From contig JAPUER010000082.1 of the NCBI GenBank assembly GCA_027492485.1, positions 1-33,304 on the forward strand: DNA of 33,304 nucleotides, written 5' to 3'. Source of the stretch: Betaproteobacteria bacterium. Lineage in GTDB: Bacteria > Pseudomonadota > Gammaproteobacteria > Burkholderiales > Casimicrobiaceae. Of the stretch, positions 23,942-31,875 are shown piece by piece. The translations under genes were made by a program, and so were the position numbers. Each line of letters opens with the position of its first letter. The first letter of the stretch is position 1. Below the pieces are notes generated by a model. The model was not told the DNA's origin. It saw only the letters and a list, made by a program, of their open reading frames with translations, and did no database searches.

Positions 23942-25252
23942 TCACGCCCCAGCAACAGCCGCCTTCACCGTCGCCGCATCGACGCCGGCCTCGTTCACCA
24001 CCCGCACCACGCGCTGCGGGAAGGGCACGCTGATGCCCTCGGCCTGAAACGCTTTCCAGATGGCGAGGTTGATCTCGGAACGCACGTTGTTGATGCCGTT
24101 CTCCGGGTCGGCGATCCAGTAGCCGAGCGTCAGCTCCAGACCGTCGGCGGCGAAATCAGTCAGCATCGCGCCCGGCGCCGGATCCTTCAGCACGCGCGGT
24201 TGCGCCTGCGCCGCCGCGATCATCAGGGCGCGCGCGCGATCGACGTCGCTCGAGTAGTCGATCTGCAATTTGGTGTTGAAGGCAACGCGCTTGTTCTCCA
24301 GCGAGAGGTTCTCGACGCGATTGACCATGAACATCTCGTTCGGCACCACCGACTCGCGACCGTTGGCGGCGCGCACCACCGAGTAGCGAGCGTGGATGTT
24401 GGTGATCTGCCCTTCGAAGTTGTCGATCTTCACGCTGTCGCCGACGCGAAAGCTGCGCTCCAGCAACATGGCAAAACCGCCCACGTAATTTGCCGCGATC
24501 TTCTGCAGACCCAGCCCCAGCCCGACGCCCAGCGCGCCACCGAACACCGACAGCACGGTGAGATCGATGCCCACCGCGGTCAGCGCAATCAACAGCGCCA
24601 GCACGAACAAGCCGGCGCGCAACAGCCGCGTCAGCACCAGCCGCAGACTCATGTCGATGTGGGTGGCCATCAGCCGCGTTTCCAGCGTCGCCGACAGCCA
24701 GAGCGCGCCGAGCAGCGTCACCGCCACCAGCCCGAGCCCCTGCAACATGGTCAGCGCCGACACCTGGGTTTTGCCGATCGGCAGGCGGAATGCTTCCAGC
24801 TCCGCTTCGATTTCCGGCAGCACGCCCGCCATGTGCATGACCACCGCCAGCCACACCAGCACGCTGACGCTGTTGATGACGGCGCGCACCGGCGACGAAT
24901 TCGGGAACAGGCCGCGCAGCAGCTGCGCCACCGCGCGCACCACCGTCAGCGACGCAAACACCGGCACTGCCAGCTTGGGCAGCATGCCGCTCGCCGCGCC
25001 GTAGGCGGTCAGGCGAAACAGCAGCAACAGCCCGCACGTCACCAGCGGAAAAGTGAGCCCGTACCAGAGCGCATGCTTCAGCGCGCCAATGCCCGGCTTG
25101 CGCGCCCGCGGATCGCGCTCGCGGCGGCGGCTGACCCACACGCCGGCGAGCACACCGATGGCCATCGCCAGCAGCACTACGGCGATGTGCTCGACATCGA
25201 CGCGATCCAGATCCTCGAATTCGGCGAGCAGTTGCTGAAAGGGTGATGTCAT
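23942..25252 (-). CDS. MscS-family mechanosensitive ion channel
   Basis: This 436-residue inner-membrane protein has several N-terminal spans, then the MscS core: the pore-lining Gly/Ala-rich helix LGVGLGLGLQKIAANYVGGF, and the beta domain start LLERSFRVGDSVKIDNFEGQITNIHARYSVVR with NGRESVVPNE. A C-terminal alpha/beta domain follows. Such channels release solutes on hypo-osmotic shock. The ATG at 25252 (MTSPFQQLL) is chosen over a 68-codon upstream extension of non-conserved sequence. It lacks a ribosome site, and a CATAAT hexamer lies 6 bases before it, suggesting a leaderless transcript. It is convergent with the member 6 propeller gene. Confidence 0.92.
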   Translation of the reverse strand: MTSPFQQLLAEFEDLDRVDVEHIAVVLLAMAIGVLAGVWVSRRRERDPRARKPGIGALKHALWYGLTFPLVTCGLLLLFRLTAYGAASGMLPKLAVPVFASLTVVRAVAQLLRGLFPNSSPVRAVINSVSVLVWLAVVMHMAGVLPEIEAELEAFRLPIGKTQVSALTMLQGLGLVAVTLLGALWLSATLETRLMATHIDMSLRLVLTRLLRAGLFVLALLIALTAVGIDLTVLSVFGGALGVGLGLGLQKIAANYVGGFAMLLERSFRVGDSVKIDNFEGQITNIHARYSVVRAANGRESVVPNEMFMVNRVENLSLENKRVAFNTKLQIDYSSDVDRARALMIAAAQAQPRVLKDPAPGAMLTDFAADGLELTLGYWIADPENGINNVRSEINLAIWKAFQAEGISVPFPQRVVRVVNEAGVDAATVKAAVAGA

Positions 25253-25258
25253 GCGCCG

Positions 25259-25264
25259 ATTATG
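25259..25264 (-). promoter_or_regulatory. -10-like CATAAT 6 nt before mscS-type start (leaderless)
   Basis: Minus-strand CATAAT is separated from the ATG at 25252 by exactly six bases (CGGCGC). No ribosome site is present. Confidence 0.5.
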
Positions 25265-25496
25265 GCGCGAAAACCGGGTTACGCCGGCCACAACATCTTT
25301 TCGATCACAACGACCGTTGCATATGGGTTTGAGCCCAACAATCGGTAAAGTCGACATTGCTGCCAATATGCCACTCAGCCCATATGCGGCTTTCGTTGCT
25401 ACCACAAAGCTGTATCGACGACGCATGGTCGTCCGGTCATCGGATACATCGGGCAAACGATGACGATCAGTCGATTCTTAGGGGCACATCCGCTCC

Positions 25497-25502
25497 TACA
25501 AT
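25497..25502 (+). promoter_or_regulatory. -10 TACAAT 6 nt before dehydratase start (leaderless)
   Basis: TACAAT is followed by CGGACC and then the ATG at 25509. The hexamer is close to consensus; the -35 region is weak (TTCTTA at 16-bp spacing). Confidence 0.55.
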
Positions 25503-25508
25503 CGGACC

Positions 25509-26477
25509 ATGCTGCAATTCGCCGACGTTCAGGCCGCTGCCGCCCGCATCGAGGGCGTGGCGCATCGCACACCGATCCTGACCAACCGCACGCTGAACGC
25601 GCTGCTCGGCTGCGAGGTGTTCATGAAAGCGGAGAACTTCCAGCGCATGGGTGCCTTCAAGTTCCGCGGTGGCTACAACGCGATCAATGCACTGACCGAC
25701 GACGAACGCGCCCGCGGCGTGCTGGCTTTCTCGTCGGGCAACCACGCGCAGGCGGTGGCGCTGGCGGCGCAACTGCACGGCTGCCGCGCCACCATCCTGA
25801 TGCCCGCCGACGCGCCGCAGATGAAGCTCGATGCCACCCGCGGCTATGGCGCCGAGGTGGTCACTTACGACCGCTACCGCGAAGACCGCAGCGCGCTGGC
25901 CCGACAACTGGCGGCGGAGCGCAACGCCGTACTGATCCCGCCCTACGACTATCTGCCGGTGATGGCCGGGCAGGGCACCTGCGGCCTCGAAATCGCCGAC
26001 GAAGTGTCGAACCTCGATGCGCTGATCGTCTGCACCGGCGGCGGCGGCTTGCTGTCCGGCTGCACGGTGGGCGCCAAGGCGCGGCAGCCGGCGATCAAGG
26101 TCTTCGGTGCCGAGCCGGCCGTCGGCAACGATGTACAGCGCTCGCTGCGCAGCGGCGAAATCGTCAGCATCGACGTTCCCAAAACCATTTGCGATGGCCA
26201 GCAGACGCAAGCGGTCGGCCACCATCCCTGGGCCGTCATTCGCAGCCAGGTCACCGACATTCTCACCGCCAGCGACGCCACGGTGATCGCGGCGATGCGC
26301 TTCGCCTTCGAGCGCATGAAGGTGGTGCTGGAACCCTCCGGCGCCTGCGCGCTGGCGGCGCTGATGGAAGCGCGCGAACGCTTTGCCGGGCAGCGCGTGG
26401 CGGTTACCCTGTCCGGCGGCAACATCGATTTCACGCGCTTCGCGTCGTTGTTGCAGATGAACCCGCCATTGCGATGA
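25509..26477 (+). CDS. Threonine/serine dehydratase-like PLP enzyme
   Basis: This 322-residue fold-type II PLP enzyme deaminates threonine or serine, or racemises serine. It shows the lysine motif GAFKFRGGYNAI (Schiff-base Lys51), the phosphate/substrate loop SSGNHAQAVALAAQ (about 75-88), and the Gly-rich PLP-phosphate loop TGGGGLLSG (about 176-184). There is no C-terminal regulatory ACT domain, so it resembles catabolic TdcB, serine racemase or the short bacterial dehydratases rather than biosynthetic IlvA. The start follows TACAAT at leaderless spacing. The next gene starts 33 bases after its stop on the same strand, so the three genes to 28866 may be one operon. Confidence 0.9.
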   Translation: MLQFADVQAAAARIEGVAHRTPILTNRTLNALLGCEVFMKAENFQRMGAFKFRGGYNAINALTDDERARGVLAFSSGNHAQAVALAAQLHGCRATILMPADAPQMKLDATRGYGAEVVTYDRYREDRSALARQLAAERNAVLIPPYDYLPVMAGQGTCGLEIADEVSNLDALIVCTGGGGLLSGCTVGAKARQPAIKVFGAEPAVGNDVQRSLRSGEIVSIDVPKTICDGQQTQAVGHHPWAVIRSQVTDILTASDATVIAAMRFAFERMKVVLEPSGACALAALMEARERFAGQRVAVTLSGGNIDFTRFASLLQMNPPLR

Positions 26478-26510
26478 AGCATCGCGTTGCCGAAGCAGCA
26501 GTCCGCGACC

Positions 26511-27914
26511 ATGATCGCACCCGGCACCGCCACTGATAGCTCCGACCGCGGCCGTGCGGTGCCGCCGCCGTCGCGCATGGCGCCCTGCCCCTGCGGCAGC
26601 GGCCGGCGCTACAAGCACTGTTGCGGCGGTCGCAGCGATCGTCTGGTCGCGCTCGATCCGCAACGCCAGGCCGCGCTGGCAGCGCAGTCCGGCGGCGAGC
26701 TGCACACGGCCATCGCGGGTTATCGCGCCGTGCTGGCGCAGGCGCCCGACGACTACGACGTGCAGCACATGCTGGCGCTGTGCTACTACCAGCTCGGCTG
26801 CATGCCGGAGGCCTGCGCCCTGTTTCGCGCCGTGCTGGCGCGTTGGCCGATGCCGCCCGACGCGTTCTGGACCAACCTCAATCTGGTCGTCGCCAGCGCC
26901 GCCTGGCTGCCCGATCATCCGCTGCTGCAGGCGCAGCGCGCGCGCTACCTGCGCTGGCAGGACGCGATCGCCGGCGCAGCACCGCAGCCTCATGCCACCG
27001 TCAGCGTGGTGCTGCCGAGCTACCGGCACGCCGCCTTTGTGGCGCAGGCCATTGCCTCCGTCCGCGCCCAGACGCGACCGCCGGACGAACTGATCGTCAT
27101 CGACGACGGCTCCGGCGACGACTCGGTGGCGATCATCGGCGCCGCGCTGGCCGACTGTCCGATCCCGCACCGTGTCGTCAGCCGCAGCAATCGCGGTGCC
27201 GATGTCACGCTCAACGAAGCGATCGCGATGGCCAGCGGCGACTGGATCGCACCGCTCAATTCCGACGACGCCTACGACCCTGCGCGGCTGGCGACGCTGC
27301 TCGCCGCCTGCGCGCGCGAGGGTATCGACTGGGGCTTCGGCGGCGTCGACATCGTCGATGCGAGCGGGCAGGCGCTCGCTCGCGGCAACGAGATCACCGG
27401 CAAGCTCTACGCCGTGCACGACGCGCTGCATATGAGCGAAGCCCTGAGCCTCGCCTTTCTGCGCGGCAATCCCGCCATTTCGACCGGCAACCTGTTCTTC
27501 CGCAAGTCGCTCTGGCAACGCGTTGGCGGCTTTGCACCGCTGCGCTACAACCACGACTGGGCGTTCTGTCTGGCCGCTTCGATGCATGCCGAGCCGGTCT
27601 GGGTGCCGGCGGCGCGCTATCGCTACCGCTGGCACGGCGGCAACACCATCGGTGACAGCCGCATCGCGCCGCAACGCGAGGCCGCCGCCATGATGCAGCA
27701 GTTCGTCGCCCGCGCCTGCGTGACGCCCGACCGCGCCGAGCGCTGGCAGGCGTTCGCCCCCTGTGCGACCGGTTGGGGCCTCGCGTTCTGGACCATGCTC
27801 GCCGCCGGTGGCCATGTGCAACTGGCGCCGCGCGGGCAACTGCTCGACCTGCTCGATCGACTGGCCGCGGCCACGCCGGCGCGGCCACCGTTGCCGCCGT
27901 TCGGGCAAACCTGA
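26511..27914 (+). CDS. SEC-C motif - GT2 glycosyltransferase fusion
   Basis: This 467-residue cytosolic protein has three parts. A SEC-C zinc motif lies near the N-terminus (CPCGSGRRYKHCC, Cys26, 28, 37 and 38). A short helical TPR-like stretch follows (about 65-115, HTAIAGYRAVLAQAPDDYDV...). A GT2 family domain then starts near 165: VSVVLPSYRHAAFVAQAI, ELIVIDDGSGDDS, and the acidic LNSDDAYDPARL site, then GGFAPLRYNHDWAF. GT2 enzymes use nucleotide sugars. The ATG at 26511 has no clear ribosome site; ATG 26577, right before the SEC-C motif, is an alternative, and a TTG at 26487 is less likely. It is followed 10 bases later by a second GT2 gene. Confidence 0.85.
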   Translation: MIAPGTATDSSDRGRAVPPPSRMAPCPCGSGRRYKHCCGGRSDRLVALDPQRQAALAAQSGGELHTAIAGYRAVLAQAPDDYDVQHMLALCYYQLGCMPEACALFRAVLARWPMPPDAFWTNLNLVVASAAWLPDHPLLQAQRARYLRWQDAIAGAAPQPHATVSVVLPSYRHAAFVAQAIASVRAQTRPPDELIVIDDGSGDDSVAIIGAALADCPIPHRVVSRSNRGADVTLNEAIAMASGDWIAPLNSDDAYDPARLATLLAACAREGIDWGFGGVDIVDASGQALARGNEITGKLYAVHDALHMSEALSLAFLRGNPAISTGNLFFRKSLWQRVGGFAPLRYNHDWAFCLAASMHAEPVWVPAARYRYRWHGGNTIGDSRIAPQREAAAMMQQFVARACVTPDRAERWQAFAPCATGWGLAFWTMLAAGGHVQLAPRGQLLDLLDRLAAATPARPPLPPFGQT

Positions 27915-27924
27915 GGTCACAGCG

Positions 27925-28866
27925 ATGTCGTCCACGCCACTGCTTTCGACCATTGTTTTCTGCGATCCGCAGCACACCAATGCCGGCGCCGCCTACCTCG
28001 ACTGCGTGCTGCAGCAAACGCTGCCCTATGCGGATTTCGAGCTGATCGTCGCCGACAACTGCAACCGCGTCGGCTTTCGCGCCGAACTGATGGCGCTGGC
28101 GGCGCAGCACCCCGCGCTGCAATGCCGTTACCTGTCGTTGCCGCCCGGCGGGCGCGCGGCGGCGCTCAACGCCGGCGTCGCGATCGCGCGAGCACCGGTG
28201 ATTGCCATCCTCGCCGACGACGCGCTGCCGACGCCGGGCGCGCTGGCAGCGCACCTCGGTTTTCACCGCTACAACCCCGACCCGCTGGCGGTGTCGATCG
28301 GGCCGATGCCGTTTCGCGATGCGTTACGCGACGATCTGCTGCGCCGCTGGCTGGAGGATTCCGGCACCCTGCTCGGCGTGTCAGTGCGGCGGCACACGGC
28401 GCACTGGCCGCGCAATTTTTTCTTCTCCGGCAACTGCGCGATGAAGCGCTCGCTGTTCGACCGTATCGGCGGCTTCGACGAACGTTTCCCGTGGATCACC
28501 TGGGACGACTACGAATTCGGCCTGCGGCTGACCGCGGCGGGCGGCTACAGCCAGCTGGTCAGCGGCGCGCTGAGCTGGCACGAGCACTTCATCACGCTCG
28601 CCGAGCGCAGCGGCGCGTTGCGCAAGGGCGGCCATGCGGCCTTTCTGCACGAGCGCATCGGCGCCGCCGAGCGGCCGTGGCAGAAGATGCTCGAATCGGC
28701 AACCCGGCAGCGTCACCTGCCGTTACCGGCGGACGACCCGCAACTGCCCGCCGACCGGCGCATCGCCGTGTTCGAGGCGCATTTCGAACGCGCCTTTCTG
28801 GAAGGCTACGAGGCCGAGGCGCGCGGCGACCGCAGCGATCTGCGCAACCTGATCGGAAGCACCTGA
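27925..28866 (+). CDS. GT2-family glycosyltransferase
   Basis: This 313-residue protein has a GT2-like Rossmann start (LLSTIVFCDPQHTNAGAAYL, FELIVADNCNRVGF) and LPPGGRAAALNAGVAIARAPVIAILADDAL, where ILADDA supplies the acidic donor-binding pair. Later GGFDERFPWITWDDYEFGLRL carries the family ED-type acceptor-side acidic residues. The ATG at 27925 has GAGG upstream and sits 10 bases after the previous gene, implying translation from one transcript. The two transferases probably act on the same glycan; neither acceptor nor sugar is readable. Frames extending upstream overlap the previous gene and are not supported. Confidence 0.88.
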   Translation: MSSTPLLSTIVFCDPQHTNAGAAYLDCVLQQTLPYADFELIVADNCNRVGFRAELMALAAQHPALQCRYLSLPPGGRAAALNAGVAIARAPVIAILADDALPTPGALAAHLGFHRYNPDPLAVSIGPMPFRDALRDDLLRRWLEDSGTLLGVSVRRHTAHWPRNFFFSGNCAMKRSLFDRIGGFDERFPWITWDDYEFGLRLTAAGGYSQLVSGALSWHEHFITLAERSGALRKGGHAAFLHERIGAAERPWQKMLESATRQRHLPLPADDPQLPADRRIAVFEAHFERAFLEGYEAEARGDRSDLRNLIGST

Positions 28867-28970
28867 TCGGTCATTGGCTTTTGGCGTCGGTGCGCTGTTT
28901 TATTGGGCTGGCATCGCGATTTGTGGCCTAGTCGACTATCTGCCATTTCGCCGCGTCAGCCCATATGCAG

Positions 28971-29010
28971 CGGCGCATTCGGCGAAAAGCCGATAGCGGA
29001 ATGCACGCCG
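28971..29010. promoter_or_regulatory. Inverted repeat upstream of arginase promoter
   Basis: GCATTC (28975-28980) and GAATGC (28999-29004), flanked by CGGC and GCCG and with an inner GGC/GCC pair, form an imperfect dyad just upstream of the -10 at 29032. It may be an operator or a chance hairpin. Confidence 0.3.
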
Positions 29011-29031
29011 TTTCATCGCTCGCCGCACCCC

Positions 29032-29037
29032 TACAAT
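29032..29037 (+). promoter_or_regulatory. -10 TACAAT 6 nt before arginase start (leaderless)
   Basis: TACAAT, then CGCGCC, then ATG at 29044: the same hexamer and spacing as the dehydratase gene. No ribosome site is present. Confidence 0.55.
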
Positions 29038-29043
29038 CGCGCC

Positions 29044-29967
29044 ATGAAAAGTCACCCTATCGTGCGCCTGATCGGCGCCCCCACCGACATCGGCGCCGGC
29101 ACCCGCGGCGCCTCGATGGGCCCGGAGGCACTGCGCGCCGCCGACCTCGTCGCAGCGCTGACCGCGCGTGGCCTCACCGTGGTCGACGGCGGCAATCTGG
29201 GCGGTCCGCCCAACCCCTGGCTGCCGCCGCACGAGGGCTATCGCCACCTGCCGGAGGTACTGGCGTGGAACGTCGCGGTGCGCGACGCCATGAGCCATGC
29301 CCTGCGCGCCGGCGAATTCCCGATGCTGCTCGGCGGCGATCATTGCCTCGCCATCGGCTCCATCGCCGCGGTGGCCGCGCATTGCCGGCGCGTCGGCAAG
29401 CGACTGCGCGTGTTGTGGCTCGATGCCCACGCCGATTTCAACACCAGCATCATCACGCCGTCGGGCAACATCCACGGCATGCCGGTCGCCACGCTGTTCG
29501 GTTTCGGCGCCGGGGCGCTGGTCAATCTGGCCGACCCGGCGCCGGCGCTCAATCGCGACCAACTGGTGCAGATCGGCATCCGCAGCGTCGACGACGACGA
29601 AAAGCGCTTCGTGCACGAGCAGGGCCTGGAGGTGTTCGACATGCGCTCGATCGACGAGATGGGCATGCGCAACGTGATGCAGCAGGCCTTGCACGGCGTC
29701 GACGACGACACTCATCTGCACGTCAGCTTCGACGTCGATTTTCTCGATGCCGAACTGGCGCCCGGCGTCGGCACTGCCGTCCCCGGCGGCCCGACCTACC
29801 GCGAGGCCCACCTGTGCATGGAGATGATTGCCGATACCGGTCGCCTCGCCTCGCTCGACATCATGGAGCTGAATCCGGCGCTCGACGTGCGCAACCGCAC
29901 CGCGAAGCTGACCGTCGACCTGATCGAAAGCCTGTTCGGCAAATCGACGCTGATGCGCGCCGCGTAG
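29044..29967 (+). CDS. rocF: Arginase
   Basis: Arginase hydrolyses L-arginine to ornithine and urea using a binuclear Mn centre. The 307-residue protein contains the metal-binding motifs GGDHCLAIGS (near 96), LDAHADFN (near 127) and SFDVDFLDAELAPGVGTAVPGG (near 228). The GNIHGMPVATLFG substrate segment is also present. Length fits the arginase branch rather than agmatinase, as do the N-terminal IGAPTDIGAGTRGASMGP and the C-terminal MELNPALDVRNRTAKL. The ATG at 29044 is the family start; a longer frame to 28903 is intergenic. It is convergent with a small lipoprotein gene 32 bases away. Confidence 0.95.
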   Translation: MKSHPIVRLIGAPTDIGAGTRGASMGPEALRAADLVAALTARGLTVVDGGNLGGPPNPWLPPHEGYRHLPEVLAWNVAVRDAMSHALRAGEFPMLLGGDHCLAIGSIAAVAAHCRRVGKRLRVLWLDAHADFNTSIITPSGNIHGMPVATLFGFGAGALVNLADPAPALNRDQLVQIGIRSVDDDEKRFVHEQGLEVFDMRSIDEMGMRNVMQQALHGVDDDTHLHVSFDVDFLDAELAPGVGTAVPGGPTYREAHLCMEMIADTGRLASLDIMELNPALDVRNRTAKLTVDLIESLFGKSTLMRAA

Positions 29968-29999
29968 CCCAGGGGGCGCTGCGTGCGGTCAGCGCAAGG

Positions 30000-30251
30000 T
30001 CAGTTGCGCGGCACCGTGCCCTTGCCCTGCAGTACCGGCATCACCGAGTCGGCGGCAGCGGGCGTCAACACCTCGACGTCGTGACGACAATCGCGCTTCG
30101 GCACATTGCTGCCGGTCACCGTGCAGCGCGGTTCCTTCGCCTGCGCATTCGCCGCCGTCTGCTGCTGGCCATCGCTCGCGCAGCCGGCCGCCAACGCCAG
30201 CACCGCCGCGCCCAACACGCCCACGACCCACCGATTCAGCACATTAACCAC
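30000..30251 (-). CDS. Small lipoprotein
   Basis: An 83-residue predicted lipoprotein: short n-region, hydrophobic core VVGVLGAAVLALAAGC with lipobox LAAGC, then a polar mature part (CTVTGSNVPKRDC, two further cysteines close together). The GTG at 30251 is chosen because GGGAG lies 5 bases upstream; the frame is open further but would place the lipobox over 100 residues in. It is probably anchored in the outer membrane or its inner leaflet. No family is recognised. It is convergent with arginase. Confidence 0.7.
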   Translation of the reverse strand: MVNVLNRWVVGVLGAAVLALAAGCASDGQQQTAANAQAKEPRCTVTGSNVPKRDCRHDVEVLTPAAADSVMPVLQGKGTVPRN

Positions 30252-30346
30252 GATAACTCCCGTGACAGCATAGAAAACGTACAGTGTATAGAAGGCCCAC
30301 GCGGCAGCAACGGTGCGGTGCGCATCGCGCCGGTCGATTCGCCACG

Positions 30347-30521
30347 CCCTCCCCGCTCGCCGGGGAGGGCTAGGGTGGAGCATAAAGGTGGCGGTCGCTC
30401 GCTTGCAGACTCTTTGGCGAGAGGGCTTACTCCTATCCTCCCCCGCTTGCCGGTGGAGGAGCGCTCCCCGATCCTTCTGCGTTCGTTTACTGAAGCAGCT
30501 TGCCAATCCGGCGTCGACTAT
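30347..30521. repeat. Repeats between lipoprotein and radical SAM genes
   Basis: The 370-base gap (30252-30621) holds a 9-bp-stem hairpin CCCTCCCCG/CGGGGAGGG (30347-30369). It also holds a second copy (about 30424-30521) of the dispersed element found at 7-109, in the same orientation. No gene is seen apart from the flanking ones. Confidence 0.65.
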
Positions 30522-30604
30522 TGAAAACGGCGCCAGCCATCAACGAACAAGGCATCCCGAAAAAAGTTGCTGTCAACCGGCAACCCTTTCGCAACAGGCG
30601 ATAA

Positions 30605-30620
30605 CTGTACATAATTACAG
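30605..30620. promoter_or_regulatory. LexA (SOS) box
   Basis: CTGTACATAATTACAG matches CTGT-N8-ACAG exactly and extends as a perfect ACTGTA-N6-TACAGT dyad (30604-30621). It directly abuts the start codon at 30622 and spans the candidate -10, so bound LexA would block initiation. Confidence 0.85.
30610..30615 (+). promoter_or_regulatory. -10-like CATAAT inside the LexA box (leaderless spacing)
   Basis: CATAAT forms the centre of the LexA dyad and ends 6 bases before the ATG, the fifth case of this spacing in the window. Confidence 0.5.
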
Positions 30621-30621
30621 T

Positions 30622-31740
30622 ATGTCGTCGCCCAAAACGCCCAATCCCGCCAACGTCGTCAGCAAGGGGCGCGGCGCCACGCTGAACATGGCCGGGCGCT
30701 TCGAATCGCGCAGCGCCGAGTGGTTCGACGACGGCTGGGGCGACGCCGCGCACGACAGCGAACTGCTGGAACGCGCCGGCAAGCGCCCGAAGACGGTGAT
30801 CCACATCGAACAGGCGCGCTCCATCATCTCGCGCAACGATTCGCCCGACATCGGCTTCGAGCAGTCGATCAATCCCTACCGCGGCTGCGAACACGGCTGC
30901 ATCTACTGCTACGCGCGGCCCACGCACTCCTATCTCAATCTCTCGCCCGGCCTCGATTTCGAAACCCAGCTCTTCGCCAAGCGCAACGCCGTCACCTTGC
31001 TGCGCAAGGAGCTCGGCAAGCGCGGTTATGTGCCCTCGGCCATCAACCTCGGCGCCAACACCGATCCTTACCAGCCGATCGAACGCAGCGAACGCCTCAC
31101 GCGCGGCGTGATCGAAGTGCTCGCGCAATGCAATCATCCGCTCACCATCGTCAGCAAGAACGCGCTGGTCTGCCGCGACATCGATCTGCTGGCGCCGATG
31201 GCGGCGAAGAAGCTGGTCACCGTGTTCATCTCCATCTCGCAGCTCGACAACGATCTCACGCGCATCCTCGAGCCGCGCGCCTCGGCGCCCGCCAACCGCC
31301 TGCGCGCGGTACGCGAGCTGGCCGCTGCCGGCATCCCGACGGCGGTACTGGTGGCGCCGATCATCCCGTTCATCAACGACGAATATCTCGAACAGGTGCT
31401 GGCCGCCGCGCGCGACGCCGGCGCCGGCGCGGCGAGCTACACCATCATCCGCCTGCCTTACGAACTGAAAGCGCTGTGGCAAGACTGGCTCGCCACCCAC
31501 TTTCCCGATCGCGCCGAGCGTGTGATGGAGCGCATCCGCGACCTGCGCGGCGGCCGCGAAAACGTCAGCGAATTCGGCGAGCGCATGAAAGGCCAGGGCA
31601 TCTGGGGCGAACTGATCCGCCAGCGCTTCCGCAAAACCTGCACCCGGCTCGGTCTCGCGCATGCCTCGCAGAGCATTCCCAAGCTCGACACCTCGCTGTT
31701 TCGTCCGCCTGGCGACGACATGCAGCAATCCCTGTTCTAG
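30622..31740 (+). CDS. PA0069-family radical SAM protein (SplB-like)
   Basis: This 372-residue radical SAM enzyme has the [4Fe-4S] motif CX3CX2C at Cys89, 93 and 96 (RGCEHGCIYCYARPTH). It also has INLGANTDPYQPIE and later LAPIIPF-type and RGGRENVSEFG segments. It belongs to the group named after Pseudomonas PA0069, related to spore photoproduct lyase, so a DNA-repair or nucleic-acid role is plausible but unproven. The ATG at 30622 is set by the promoter; the open frame upstream to 30313 is repeat DNA. The LexA box at the start makes it a likely SOS gene, and from memory PA0069 itself is LexA-regulated in P. aeruginosa. Confidence 0.92.
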   Translation: MSSPKTPNPANVVSKGRGATLNMAGRFESRSAEWFDDGWGDAAHDSELLERAGKRPKTVIHIEQARSIISRNDSPDIGFEQSINPYRGCEHGCIYCYARPTHSYLNLSPGLDFETQLFAKRNAVTLLRKELGKRGYVPSAINLGANTDPYQPIERSERLTRGVIEVLAQCNHPLTIVSKNALVCRDIDLLAPMAAKKLVTVFISISQLDNDLTRILEPRASAPANRLRAVRELAAAGIPTAVLVAPIIPFINDEYLEQVLAAARDAGAGAASYTIIRLPYELKALWQDWLATHFPDRAERVMERIRDLRGGRENVSEFGERMKGQGIWGELIRQRFRKTCTRLGLAHASQSIPKLDTSLFRPPGDDMQQSLF

Positions 31741-31795
31741 CGCGATTTCGCCTACCGTGCGCAGTCGAAACACGCCCCATGAACAGGGTGCAAAC

Positions 31796-31823
31796 GTTGC
31801 CGCGCTGAAGCGGCTTCGGCAAC
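31796..31823. promoter_or_regulatory. Hairpin downstream of radical SAM gene
   Basis: GTTGCCG ... CGGCAAC with a GAAG-type inner loop gives a 7-bp stem. It lacks a T-run, so it may be a weak terminator or unrelated; the FNR-type site follows 11 bases later. Confidence 0.3.
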
Positions 31824-31833
31824 TGGGCAGACG

Positions 31834-31847
31834 TTGACACGGGTCAA
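31834..31847. promoter_or_regulatory. FNR/Dnr-type operator of the peroxidase gene
   Basis: TTGACACGGGTCAA is a perfect TTGAC-N4-GTCAA dyad of the FNR/ANR/DNR family. Its centre (31840.5) is 41.5 bases upstream of the start predicted from the -10 at 31870, the class II activator position. Confidence 0.75.
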
Positions 31848-31869
31848 ATTTGCCAGCGGCATATCCTTT

Positions 31870-31875
31870 TACATT
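31870..31875 (+). promoter_or_regulatory. -10 element of the peroxidase promoter
   Basis: TACATT gives a transcript start near 31882 and a leader of about 97 bases. The -35 position is occupied by the FNR-type site, as expected for an activator-dependent promoter. Confidence 0.55.

Noticed and set aside
29976-29995. GCGCTG/CAGCGC hairpin after arginase as a terminator
   Set aside because: The stem is only 6 bp with an 8-base loop and no T-run.
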